64,000 bases of DNA from Parietaria judaica (taxonomy: Eukaryota; Streptophyta; Magnoliopsida; Rosales; Urticaceae): positions 868,001-932,000 of the forward strand of contig OX940871.1 of the NCBI GenBank assembly GCA_954871525.1, read 5' to 3'. The position numbers were made by a program, and so were the translations under genes. This document shows, piece after piece, positions 12,126 through 25,990 of this stretch (position 1 is the stretch's first letter; the number at the start of each line of letters is the position of its first letter). The notes beneath the pieces were generated by a model. The model saw only the letters and a list, made by a program, of their open reading frames with translations, was not told the DNA's origin and did no database searches.

Positions 12126-12675
12126 CTAAACTCTGAATTCCGAGACTATTGTGTAGGTTGGCGAGAGCGGCAACGGAAAATCGACGGTGATAAGGCTGAT
12201 AAAACAGTTCGACGACCCACTCTCTGGTCGTGCAATGCTCGACAACGTGGAACTGAAATCACTGAAGCTCAACTGGTTGTACAAACAATCGGGCTTAGTA
12301 AGCCAAGAGTCGATCCTCTTCAACGAGACAATATGCACCAACATCGCCAAGCAAGGCGACATCACTAACGAAGAAATCATCACTGTAAAAAAGCGTCAAA
12401 TGCTTACACCTTTGTAACATCGTTACCGCACTGCTACGACACCAACGTCAATGAACGGGGGATACAATTGCTACGTGGCAGAAGCAAAGGATTGTGATTG
12501 CCCAAAAAATACTAAAGAACCCAAAGATTTTGCTGCTATACGACGCAACTAGTGCGCTCGACGCAGTGTCGGAGCGGGTGATGCATGATGCACTAGACTT
12601 GGTGATGGTGGACCGTACCACTGTGGTCGTGGCCCACCGCCTCACCACCATCAAGGGCGCCGACGTCATCGTCGT
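12126..12675 (+). pseudogene. ABCB-type ABC transporter nucleotide-binding domain remnant
   Basis: Translation after a possible acceptor (TTGTGTAG) gives a Walker A ([10 protein letters not shown]), then [10 protein letters not shown], the Q-loop region [13 protein letters not shown], and further on [11 protein letters not shown] and the H-loop region [15 protein letters not shown]. This order is typical of the last NBD of plant B-family (MDR/PGP) exporters. It is dead by several marks. The frame breaks by one base after EEII near 12385 and again near 12480. The LSGGQ signature is degraded to LLRG. The Walker B DE pair reads YD. No transmembrane domain or upstream exons are visible. At about 12676 similarity ends abruptly at TAGGGGTGCAAATG, which looks like a transposon end. 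It is a fragment from duplication or from decay of a full gene. Confidence 0.8.
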
Positions 12676-13640
12676 TAGGGGTGCAAATGATATCCATAAA
12701 TCGCGTAATAATCCGAATCTGTGTCTGGATTTAAAATCCGAATCCGAATTCCGACTCATCTCATCCTCTCGATCTCATCAGAGCTTGCCCCGCGGCTCTC
12801 CGACTCATCCGAATTACACTCTAGAGAAATAGAATTCATCTCAGCGCCACAAGCCTTCTCCGGAGGTCATACACTAGCCCCTGCATTCGTGAGATATCGC
12901 TTCTTCACAAAGTTAACGAAACGACCACACTTCACCGTATCTATGTCAAACCTCTCGCACTTTGACTGAGTCCTTCTCGACACAGGCAAAGAGAAATTGC
13001 TTCACTGCCAAACAAGAAAGAAGCGATTCCATAAAAATAAAAAATAAAAAAACAGAGAACAACAACAACGAACCACAAAAATCTCTCGTTCCATTCACAA
13101 AAATCAAGAAAAAAATAAAGAAAAATTCCTCAAAATAAAAATTCTAAAAAACGGGTACTCGGTACCCGGTTTCTTGTAATGATTTATTTTTCCTTTAATT
13201 TTTAAAGGTTTCTTTCAATTATTTTTATTCAATTATTTTCATATACTCTCATGTTTATTTGACTTGTAATACTTTTTATTGTCTATCATATGTTTACAGT
13301 TGAGCTTGATTGATGATGATGATGATGATGATGATGATGCTTGATGCGCTGAATGAAAAAACGGTGGCAGAGACTGTTTTTTTTTTTATGCGCGAGACTA
13401 TATTTTTTTATGCTTGATGCGAGAGACTATGTTTTTTTTATGTATTTTAATTTCAAGACAATGAATGTATATATTTTTTTTTCTTTTTGAGATGATATAC
13501 TTTTTTAAAACATAAAAAATACGGGTGGTAAATTCGGTAGTTCCCAAAATCAGGTAGCAAATCCGGTTAGTTTCCAAATCTGTGTACCAATTAGTAAATC
13601 CACGTATAAAAAACTAGATACCCAGATTTTGGCTACCGGA
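12676..13640. other. Unassigned, moderately GC-rich sequence after the ABC remnant
   Basis: It starts with TAGGGGTGCAAATGATATCC, similar to the terminus of the hAT-like element at 45879, but no matching right terminus was found. The word TCCGAAT recurs at the left. A (GAT) microsatellite lies at 13312-13339. Around 13500-13640 the words GGTAGC, GGTAAA and GGTATC recur. No ORF is supportable. Confidence 0.35.
13312..13339. repeat. (GAT)n microsatellite
   Basis: About nine perfect GAT units. Confidence 0.95.
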
Positions 13641-13801
13641 TCCAGGTATCAATGGTGGCCGAGAAAGGGCGCCACGAAGAGCTCATGAATATCATGGGTG
13701 ACATGTACCGATAACTTGTGGCACTTCACGAAAGCACCGCATGAGCATGGTATTACAGTTGGAACCATTGCATCTGAAATAAAATATAATTTAGATTTCA
13801 T

Positions 13802-14005
13802 TTGAAAATGAAGTTTTTCAATTGCTTGCTCCGTGAATGCATCCAAAAGCTTCCGCGAAATTTTTGTGATATCTTGTTTTCTTTTGTGTTTAGTGATTGT
13901 AACTTGGTCGCTCATGTTCTGGTTGCCAAGACTTGCGCTTCCACTTTAGCGAGATGTTGCTTCGATGTCACAATTCCTGGTTGGATTGACTCTTTATTGG
14001 TGTAA
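13802..14005 (+). pseudogene. Possible RNase H-like (RVT_3) C-terminal remnant
   Basis: The translated tail contains FSFVFSDCNLVAH followed by a Cys- and Ala-rich helix and PGWIDSLLV. This resembles the last block of the RNase H domain attached to plant LINE reverse transcriptases and to host-like genes of the same family (a late N..AH motif and a closing P.W...L). Only this last block is readable; upstream frames are broken. Similarity is short, so the call is tentative. Confidence 0.4.
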
Positions 14006-14384
14006 GATATTGTTTAATAATAAAAAGCATAGAACCTTGTCAAAAAGGACAAAAACGCACGCAATCAAATCATATGTCGCACACACGTTGAATTTCTCGG
14101 TTGAGAATTAACGGAATTAACTTAATTATTTACGCTAAAAATCTACATCATCGAAAAATTGTGTTAAAAAAGAATATATATTTTTTTTGTAATTAATGAG
14201 AATTTTTATCACAATTATCCTTAAAATATAGGGTAGTTTTGGCCGGGTAGGCTTGTTAAATTGTTGACCAATTATTAACTTGCTTTCACAAACTAGTTTT
14301 CCCCTTAATCCAAAAGGAGAATAAAACGCTTGAATTTTTTAGGAAATCCAACACCCCCAAAAATCACATGAATAGATATACGAG

Positions 14385-14386
<2 letters not shown>

Positions 14387-14430
<44 letters not shown>
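14387..14430. repeat. (AT)n microsatellite next to a MITE
   Basis: Perfect AT run that ends exactly where the MITE at 14431 begins; TA repeats resume at its right end. Confidence 0.95.
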
Positions 14431-14435
<5 letters not shown>

Positions 14436-14901
14436 TAATGATGGCAAAAATACCCAAAGTTTGGTCAAAGAACCCCTCGGGTACCCAAAGTTTAAAAATG
14501 GTAGTAAAAATATCCAAAGTCATATTTGGGGAGTTGATCACTCCAATCTCGTTACACCGTTAATTTACATGTTAACTCTGACCACACAGACAAACGTGGG
14601 TTGCCGACAAAACAATTTTTTCCACGTTGACAAGCCCACATCAGCCTCGTTTACGAGAAAACAGCGAATTAAACCCCTAAGTAATACTATTTAATACAAC
14701 TAATTGAACCTCTAATGATTACACTTAACGAAACAGATTTTTCCACGTGGCCAGAGTTATTGGGTAAGTTAATGGCGTTACAAGAATGAAGTGGTCAACT
14801 CCCCAAATGTGACTTTGGGTATTTTTGCCACCACTTTTAAACTTTGGGTACCCGAGAGGTTCTTTGACCAAACTTTGGGTATTTTTGCCGCCATTAACCC
14901 T
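14431..14901. mobile_element. Long-TIR MITE, 471 bp, inside a TA microsatellite
   Basis: The left end AGGGTTAATGATGGCAAAAA matches the reverse complement of the right end, AGGGTTAATGGCGGCAAAAA. The inverted repeats run for about 135 bp each and include TACCCAAAGTTTGGTCAAAG in both arms. The centre (~200 bp) is unique and non-coding. Both flanks are TA repeats, so the target is a TA dinucleotide or a TA-rich site. Rice Micron elements show the same habit. Confidence 0.85.
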
Positions 14902-17440
14902 ATATATATATATTATGTGTGTGTGTATATATACAAATATATGTGTGTGTCTGTAGTAATAGAATTTGGGACCATTTATCTTCTTGGTCTTCCACTACTA
15001 TAATTAACCTAGTAGTGACTTCTTCTTATTCAGATTTTCTTATCTTGAAAAGCCAAACGCAAGTCGTTTTCTCAAATTATATTAGGATTGAATAAATCTA
15101 CAAGCAATTTGTGGGTGTAAGTTATTGGTTGGAAGAGTCATTGAGAATTACATGAAACAAAATTTGCAATAAGTAAATAATAGAGGAATAAAAGTCAATC
15201 AATAGAAAGTGTTCAACATCATTATCAATTTTGAAGGGAATTATTCTACAACTAATCCATTGTAAAGACAAAAAGTCCATAACAAAGGGTTGAAAACGAC
15301 TAAGAAATTAAGCAATTAATTAAGTAAATAACCTTTGACTAAATTCATATACATACTATACTAACTTATATTAGTGACTTGCCAATCATAAATTTCTTAA
15401 TTAAGGAGAAATTAGTAAGAAAATATTTTATTCTTCTTTTATTCTCGAAAACAACCGAAATGAAGTTTCAAGTCCGAGGCTGGTCGCATATCTACAAAAG
15501 AAGAAACTTCAAATTCGAAACATCCTCTCTCGAACTCGTAGTTGGCCGCTCGTTCACGATCAAGTTCCTTACACGGCCAAATGGTCACCTACAACCTTTA
15601 AATAGTTGCAAGTAGCTTGAAAAGAACAATTATATATGTTTGGAGTTATAGTCCATGTTAATAATTTTGATCCATAATTAACCTCCATAAAACCACCCCT
15701 TTTAATAGCTAGTAAATAGTTATTGACCTATATCTTAGAGATATAATAGATAAATAAATAAAAATACAAATTCTCAAAATTGGTGAGCAACTTCATGGAG
15801 AAGTATATATGCATCTTAAGCCATCTCCATCACTCTCACCCACTTTGAAATAAATAATTATTCCCAAAAGGTTCATACTTCATTCATTTCATACCAATAA
15901 TATTGACCAATTATAAGCTTTTAGCCGCATTTGTATTTAATATTTTCATTAAAATCTACACCAAAGAAATATGTCACCATTTAATTAAGTGTATATAATA
16001 TAAATTGAATGTATGAAACAATCAACGCGTGGTTGGTGGTTTTTGCTTAAGAAATGGTCATGACTTTCGGGAGCTCAACAATGATTAAGTCGCTAATATA
16101 TGCTTTGGAGAATATTAAGAAACATAAAATAATTATTAGAGAATTTGGCTTTATACTAAAATAATTATTAGAGAATTCGCGTAAACATACTATCAGTCTA
16201 TATAAAATATACCGTAAAGTATCTACCGATCAAATATCCAAATACATCATAAATATTAGCATACACGTATATAAAGAATAATAAACAAAGGAATAATATC
16301 GATAAAAATTACTAATAATAATAAAAAATAGAATAATATTGTTAACCTACACTAAAAGAAAATATTTTTTAATATTTTTATTATTATTTATAATTAATTA
16401 TATATTTGTGAAAAAAAGGAAGAGTTAAAGGGTATAAAAAAATGAATTTCCCTAATTAATATGTCAAAGTCAAACTACAAATATATTTAAAATATAAGAA
16501 ATAGTTTCCTAATTTTTTTTTCTCCCAAAAATAAATAAAAATATCCACCAAATATAACAAGCCGACAAAAATGCAGGTGTACCGTAATATCGTGATCTCT
16601 CAATAGATAATATTTCTTTTTCTTCTTCGAATTTATTAGCAAATTCTATAAATATCGAAGTTTTAATACGTGGAATTATATGGAACGTGTTATATTTATA
16701 TACGTGGGAAAACATATAGGGTTTATGTTGATTTTTGAGTGTAAGTATATGTTAAATCTTAAAAGTCAATATTTGAAAGTCAATCCAACAATTTATTGAT
16801 AATAAATGGAAAATTTGATTAAACGTTTGCTAGTAAATGAGGATATATAATTTTATGTCTAATTAATGCATTACACGTATTTAAAAATATTTATATTCTT
16901 AATTTTGTAGATCATGGTCAAAGCTCAAAATAATAATAAGAAATAGTGAGTTTATGCGAGACTATAAATACGTAAATTTGTAGGCATATAATGTAGCTTA
17001 ATTTATTAATAATATATATTCTTTAAAAATTACTTAGCTTTAGTGCTTTACTAATAATGTTATAGCTTAATCATTGACGGTTTTGGCACGTTTCGAATTG
17101 AAATTCTCGACAATATTTACATATTGAAAAACCGACGATCGACATTAATACGCAATTATCGAATGCAAATCCGGAGCGCCCGTTACAATCATTTCACCTA
17201 GTGATTTACAATTATTATCCTTTAAACTTTAAAGAGAAGAAAAAAATAATAATTCTTTTTGCCAAATCACTTTAATAATTTCCAAAACTTTAAGTATATA
17301 TTAATTTAACCTAAAAAGGAAAACAAAAGTAACGCAAAAAATGATTATCATCAAATGTTTTTTTTAATTAATTAATTAATTATTTATTTTCTTTTTCAAA
17401 AAACCTTTTTTCTCTCATTTCTTCAACTGCCCCGCGTTCA
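14902..17440. other. AT-rich intergenic DNA upstream of the CPK gene
   Basis: No gene found. A 78-codon ORF at 15379-15615 has no recognisable motif. The rest is AT-rich with short direct repeats such as AATAATTATTAGAGAATT near 16129 and 16158. Confidence 0.45.
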
Positions 17441-17564
17441 CTCTCTCTCATCTCCTCTCTCTCTCTCTCTCTCTCATCACTTTCTCTCTCCTCTCTCTCC
17501 GGCGAAGCCTCGCCGGAGCTCTGACAGCTCGCCGTGGAGTTCGGAGCGGCTTCGAGAAGCAGCC
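17441..17564 (+). promoter_or_regulatory. CT-rich 5' leader (Y patch) of the CPK gene
   Basis: Pyrimidine-rich CTCTCTCT runs at 17441-17500, typical of plant core promoters and leaders, lie just upstream of the ATG at 17565. No clear TATA box was assigned. Confidence 0.5.
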
Positions 17565-20646
<3,082 letters not shown>

Positions 20647-20992
20647 TCCCGAGCTTTTCAACGCCTCGTTGTTTCTCCTATTAATTTGACCTGACTTACA
20701 GTTTCCATGCGAAGCGGCTTGAGTTTGCCGGCTTCATTGTGCATTACCTCAGAGTTCTTCGTCACGTTTACTTGTATATCTGCCGTTGTATTTATTTTAT
20801 TTTCGTCGGGTTTGAGTTGATTTATTAGTAATTTGTGCAGGAGAGAAAGAAAAGAAAATTGAAAAAAGTTTCGAGCCTTTTGATTTTGTAGTTATTTTTA
20901 GGAGGAACGAGTATCAATTTTTCTAATATTAATAGACCGTTTTTAAAGATGGCAATCCGTATCCCGTGTGTCATGTTCGTGTTGGTTAGGGT

Positions 20993-21663
20993 CAGGGACG
21001 GAACCAGGAATCAAACTAAGGGGTGACGAAAAAAAAGTCATAAAATACTATATTTAATAGTTAATTATCAAAGGATATGACACTAAAATAGACATTAAAA
21101 AAAAAAAAATCGGGTCACATTCTATATTTTTAATCATAAACTCAGAATCACGTTCTACTTTGTTGATATCAAAATCAACATCAACTTAGACTCTTGTTAA
21201 CTTTAAAGCATCGATGGCCTTTAATTTTCGGCACTTTAATTGACGTATCAACATTTTTTTTCAATGAATCAATAGTCGGTGTTTCCATTTGCAATAATAA
21301 ACGAAACTAACCCAACTTATTTTTTATATCCTATAAATAATATATTACATCTAAGTTCTAACTAAATAAATTTCTAAGTCAAATTAATAAAAGAAATACA
21401 ACTTATCACATTTAACTATATAAAAAGTTTCTAATTTTTTTTTATTATAAAAACTACACTAAATAATCAAGTAATAAAAACGTTTGCAGGTTTATTTTGA
21501 CAGCGATCCAATTGCATGCCCTTGTGTGTTGTGTGTTGGTAACCTGGTATTACACATTTGCATTGATATTTTTATATTATTAATTTTAAACATATAAAAA
21601 AAATATTTCTAAAGAGTTGGGGGTGACATTTTTCACCCCTACTATGCAATAGTTCCGTCCCTG
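20993..21663. mobile_element. Non-autonomous hAT-type element (MITE), 671 bp
   Basis: Terminal inverted repeats CAGGGACGGAAC at both ends, with AGGGGTGA also shared a few bases inside. Flanks carry a perfect 8-bp target site duplication, GTTAGGGT, at 20985-20992 and 21664-21671. The 8-bp duplication and the CAGGG-type end are hallmarks of hAT transposons. The interior is AT-rich and lacks a transposase ORF. It inserted about 350 bp downstream of the CPK stop codon. Confidence 0.92.
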
Positions 21664-21671
21664 GTTAGGGT

Positions 21672-22680
21672 GTTTCGGATTCGGATTCAAACTAAAATTG
21701 CCCAGTTATAAATCTAGTTTTTAATCGGCCAAACGAAAATTAAAAAGATTCTGAAACCAATTAGAAATTTATATTCTCATCGATCGATTGAGCAATGCAT
21801 ATTTTGTTCTTTACTATTCAATCTTGATAATCAATTGCTTTATGTCGTAATTGTTTCATATCTCGTGTTTACAATACATCATTTAACAATGCATATTTTA
21901 TTCTTTAATCGTGTCCTCGTGTTCGCACCGTTTGAACTCGGATCTCTTCTCCATTGATTCGTGTCGGCCCGTCCAATAAAATGGAGCATTTATAGCGAAT
22001 AGCAGGTGGCAAGAGATGACAAGTTTGCATAAATAGCAGAAGATATTGGCAACCAATGAAATTGAACAAGACGATCTTATAGATTGAATGTCGTTTTCAT
22101 GGTATTGTTCGATTGCTAGGCTTAAAAATCCCATGTCATTTCACTAGATAGATATTAATCAAATAATATAAAAATGTAACGGTATATTAAATCCGTTACT
22201 TTTTTTTGTTTGTTTTGTAAATGTGGAAGGGCCTCGTTAAATCCGTTACTTGTATTGGTTTCGTTATCAATCCTTCGTCTATGCTATATCACTTGAACTT
22301 ATAGTGCAGTCAAATAAGGAAATGATATTTGTGGTATAAGTACCTGAATAATACGAAAAATGTAGTGACATAATTTTTTTGCAATGAAAATACGGTCATA
22401 TAAAATGCTCCCCTCTGTTCCCATTTTAGGTCCGTTATCTATCCTCCGTCAAATTCTTGATGAGGTGTTCTAAGTAATCCACGTGAAATTTGAGAGAGAG
22501 AGTACTTAAAGCATCGACCGAGTAAATGAAAGTGAAACCACGCAGTACTTAACATATTAGGACAACCGAAAAAAAAATAGATACTAACGGTAACGAAACT
22601 TTTCAAAATTTGAGAGCATTCGATTTATAAACAATAAAAAAATATAATAAAATTCTCCGCCTATTCTCACCTACTTCTAG
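21672..22680. other. Intergenic DNA between the hAT element and the FAD oxidoreductase
   Basis: No recognisable gene. A 78-codon minus-strand ORF at 21898-22134 has no known motif. A GA run lies at 22493-22502. Confidence 0.45.
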
Positions 22681-22765
22681 ATACTTATACCGCTAATTTC
22701 TCTTTACCGTGGATCGCCATGTAAAACAAAGATTCATTTTCACATCTAACTTCAATCGATTCAAC

Positions 22766-22832
22766 TTGGGCCGGCCCAATGAGAAGGCCCACCGAAGAAT
22801 CCCTTCCGTCGTTGAAGATTCCCCGCCACGTG
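22766..22832 (+). promoter_or_regulatory. Site II palindrome and G-box upstream of the FAD oxidoreductase
   Basis: A perfect 14-bp palindrome TTGGGCCGGCCCAA at 22766-22779 places two TGGGCC (site II, TCP-type) elements back to back, with another GGCCCA near 22787. A G-box CACGTG lies at 22827-22832, about 70 bp before the ATG at 22902. Such sites are common in promoters of nuclear genes for organelle proteins; activity here is inferred. Confidence 0.5.
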
Positions 22833-22901
22833 TCATCGCGGGACCCACTCACGATTTCCCGCTTCACAAGTAACGGATAAGCTCATCTCCAAGCTTCAAC
22901 A

Positions 22902-24293
22902 ATGGCGATCACACTCCTCTCGAGCTCTTCCCTCTCCTTCCGCTCTCGCTCCAGATCGTCTCTCCTCAGGCCGCGAAACGCGTTGTCGCCGTCCGGCGCT
23001 TCCAGGACCACCGGCGTGGTCGTCGTCGGCGCCGGCCTCGCCGGCCTCGCGGCGGCGACACGCCTCGCCGCCGAGAAGGTACCGTTCGTCGTCGTCGAAG
23101 CCTCCGACGGCCCCGGAGGCCGCGTCCGTACGGACTCCGTCGACGGCTTCCTCCTCGACCGGGGGTTTCAGATCTTCATCACCGCCTACCCGGAGGCCCA
23201 AAACCTCCTCGATTATGAAACCCTAGACGTCTGCAGATTCTACTCGGGCGCGAGGATCTACTTCAATGGCGGATTCCACACCGTCGCCGACCCGATCCGG
23301 CATTTTCCGGACGCGATTTGGTCGCTGGCGAACCCGATCGGGACCGTCGTGGATAAAGTCCTGATAGGCCTCACCAGGCTGCGCGTTCTGGCAAAATCCG
23401 ACGCCGAGCTTCTTGCGGAGCCGGAGATTCCGACTGCGGATCTCCTCCGGGGCTACGGCTTCTCCGACACGGTCATCTCGCGGTTTTTCCGGCCGTTCTT
23501 TGGCGGAATTTTCTTCGACAGAGACCTGGAAACGACCTCGCGGCTCTTCAATTTCGTTTTCAAGTGCCTCGCTCTCGGCGACAATGCTCTTCCGATGAAC
23601 GGAATCCGAGCTATTCCCGATCAACTTGCTGCGAAATTACCGTCCGGTTCCGTCGTCTACAATTCGCCTGCGGTTGCGGTTGAGTCCAACGGTTTGGAAT
23701 CCCCTGCGGTGAGGTTAGGAACCGGGGAGATAGTGAAATCGGAGATAGGAGTGATCCTGGCCGTTGACCGGCCATCAGAAGAGAAGCTATTAGGTCGCGG
23801 GCCCGATTCGTTGGGGGAGAGAAAACCGAGCCGGAGCACGGTCTGCGTGTATTTCTCGTCGGACCGGGACAGAATTCCGGTTTCCGACCCCATTCTGTTC
23901 TTGAACGGCTCCGGCAAGGGGATCGTGAACAACATGTTCTTCGCCACCAATGTGGCCCCGTCCTATGGTCCGCCGGGCAAGGCTCTGATCTCCGTGTCGC
24001 TAATCGGACGGTTCGACGACGAGTCCGACGAGGATCTTGCGGCGCAGGTTCGCCGCGAGATGAGCGAGTGGTTCAACAGCTCCGACGTGGCCACGTGGAA
24101 GCATCTGCGGACATACCGGATTCCGTACGCCCAGCCTGACCAGAGCCCTCCGACGGATTTGAGCAAGGATCCAAAGGTGGGCCCACCGGGATTGTACCGG
24201 TGCGGCGACCACTTAGTGAGCGCCACGTTCGACGGTGCATTGACTTCCGGCAGACGCGCGGCGGAGGCTCTGCTCAGGGACAGAGCACCATAA
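22902..24293 (+). CDS. Plastid-type FAD-dependent amine-oxidase/phytoene-desaturase-like oxidoreductase
   Basis: Single-exon gene of 463 residues. The first ~36 residues are Ser/Arg-rich with few acids, like a chloroplast transit peptide. The FAD-binding Rossmann motif VVVVGAGLAGLAAA starts at ~39 and is followed by the VEASDGPGGRVRT signature (65-77) of the amine oxidase/desaturase superfamily. Near the C-terminus GLYRCGDHLVSATFDGAL contacts FAD in family members. No twin-arginine or membrane anchor is evident. The fold is shared by carotenoid desaturases, protoporphyrinogen oxidase and amine oxidases; the sequence does not look like PDS, ZDS, CRTISO or PPOX proper, so the substrate is unknown. 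I recall an Arabidopsis single-copy plastid family of this kind (perhaps At3g09580), but am not certain. The start at 22902 is preferred because it gives the transit peptide and lies 70 bp after a G-box. Confidence 0.88.
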   Translation: MAITLLSSSSLSFRSRSRSSLLRPRNALSPSGASRTTGVVVVGAGLAGLAAATRLAAEKVPFVVVEASDGPGGRVRTDSVDGFLLDRGFQIFITAYPEAQNLLDYETLDVCRFYSGARIYFNGGFHTVADPIRHFPDAIWSLANPIGTVVDKVLIGLTRLRVLAKSDAELLAEPEIPTADLLRGYGFSDTVISRFFRPFFGGIFFDRDLETTSRLFNFVFKCLALGDNALPMNGIRAIPDQLAAKLPSGSVVYNSPAVAVESNGLESPAVRLGTGEIVKSEIGVILAVDRPSEEKLLGRGPDSLGERKPSRSTVCVYFSSDRDRIPVSDPILFLNGSGKGIVNNMFFATNVAPSYGPPGKALISVSLIGRFDDESDEDLAAQVRREMSEWFNSSDVATWKHLRTYRIPYAQPDQSPPTDLSKDPKVGPPGLYRCGDHLVSATFDGALTSGRRAAEALLRDRAP

Positions 24294-25860
24294 AAATTAC
24301 ATATTATTTTTCCTTGTACAATTTGTTATATTTTGTAATTATTTATTTTTCTACAATGTATTATAGAAGAGGAAATAATATTTTTTGTGCGGGTTTTTAT
24401 AGGATTTTGAGTTTTTCGGGTTTTATGGGATTCTATCGGTTTTTATAGCGAATTAGGTTCTTATAAAACGAATGAAGTGGCAGGTTTTTGGAATTTTCGT
24501 GGGTAAAAAACGAATTTTTACACTAAGTACTTATAAGAGTCTTCGAGCCACTAACACAACTTCGAAAATCCCATGAAGTTAAGTATTATTGAACTTTTAG
24601 TTCCCGGATTGCCCGACTCGTGCGTGCCTCCCGACGCCACGTGCATTTAATCTTCAAGACGTTCTCAAATGTTTCTAATACCGTTATCGATTTATAAAAA
24701 AAACGGTAGTGCAATATTATTGATTTACCGATAAATAATGAGTCCTCTGATTCGTTTTCAATAACCAAAATGCCGGAACATATAGAAGGAGCCCTTTAGC
24801 CTAAACAAATACGTCTATAAGCTTTGAGCATTAGCTCCGACGTATTTAATAGACGCACTTTCCAGTGATTATGAGTCCGTTTTTGGGCGGTGGTCGGAAA
24901 ACGTATCGACAGGTAGAGAGGGTGTTACCACTAAACCTCACTGCCGGGGAACTGTAGGCGGAGATCATCAACGAGAAGCCAGAATTTCACTTGACATCTC
25001 TCAAATAAGTTAGTTCAAAATTTTCTCTAAAATCACATTCGAATGAAAAACAAAATTACTTTACGTTAGAACAAATGATAATAATATATCTCGAAGCTAC
25101 ATATTGACGGTATAAAATCGCTATGCTCTTATTAATATGTCAAGTAATCTAATTTTCATGTTTAATTAATTACAAACATAATAATGAAAAAAAAAGACTT
25201 CATTGCATTTCCATTTCTTATCTAACAAGTAAGCATGCTATACCCAAACGACGTCGTTTGACATCTATATTCAAAACCCATATTAAATACCGACAATATA
25301 TATTAGAATAATTGGCACAAATGTCCTTCAACTTTGTTTCTTATTGCATCTTGTCCTGTTAATTTTAGTTTTTAGCCATGCATTTAAATAATGACCAAAA
25401 ACGATAAGAGGACAATATTCCGCCTGCCCTTTATTTTTTAAGTGAGCTATACGGAAGATTCAATTATAAAAAAGCACATGAAACTCTATCTAATTTCACG
25501 GTGATCGTAAAACAAGATGCAATTGACAGACAGTGTCCCTCAAATCATCTCGCTTTTCTCACGAGACTAGACGATAGAAACATCCTTAAAGTGACGACAG
25601 ACCACTTTAGAGTTTTGGTCAAGGCTTCATGATTCTATAGACATTTTCCCAAAATATGCTCTTATAAATTACACTAGTCCTTTTTTTAAGAACTTAAGAT
25701 CTAACATGCTAACTTCTTAAGGAATAAAGAAGTTGTTAATCACAAACTAAAACTCAGGGTACAAAAATGCCCCGTCTAAAGTTTCTTGGGGACCGTATGT
25801 CAATTACTGAATATATATCCCAAAATACACAACAGCTATACATACGTTTGTACAGAAGAG
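24294..25860. other. Intergenic DNA between the FAD oxidoreductase and DnaJ genes
   Basis: No gene seen. About 24373-24450 repeats the words GGGTTTT, TTTTTATAG and GGGATT. The rest is AT-rich with scattered GC-richer patches, for example 24880-24970. The palindrome at 25245 is listed separately. Confidence 0.45.
25245..25260. promoter_or_regulatory. Perfect 16-bp palindrome with GACGTC core
   Basis: CAAACGACGTCGTTTG is its own reverse complement. GACGTC is a C-box core bound by bZIP factors. It lies about 730 bp upstream of the DnaJ ATG; function is inferred. Confidence 0.4.
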
Positions 25861-25871
25861 AAGAGGAAGAC

Positions 25872-25939
25872 GAAGAAGAAGAAGAAGAAGAAGAAGAAGA
25901 AGAAGAGAGAGAGAGATACAGAGGAGAGAGAAAGCGAAC

Positions 25940-25972
<33 letters not shown>
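25872..25972 (+). repeat. (GAA)n and (GA)n microsatellites in the DnaJ 5' leader
   Basis: GAA repeats at 25872-25905 are followed by GA runs at 25905-25916 and 25944-25972, ending 18 bp before the DnaJ ATG. A purine-rich leader of this kind binds GAGA-type (BPC) proteins in plants and often lies in the 5' UTR. Confidence 0.85.
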
Positions 25973-25975
<3 letters not shown>

Positions 25976-25990
25976 TCCTTCTTCTCCGCC

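Noticed and set aside
15379..15615. 78-codon ORF in AT-rich DNA
   Set aside because: No motif, no promoter or splice context, length within chance expectation.
21898..22134. 78-codon minus-strand ORF
   Set aside because: No recognisable domain; it may be a decayed fragment, but evidence is too thin to call a gene.
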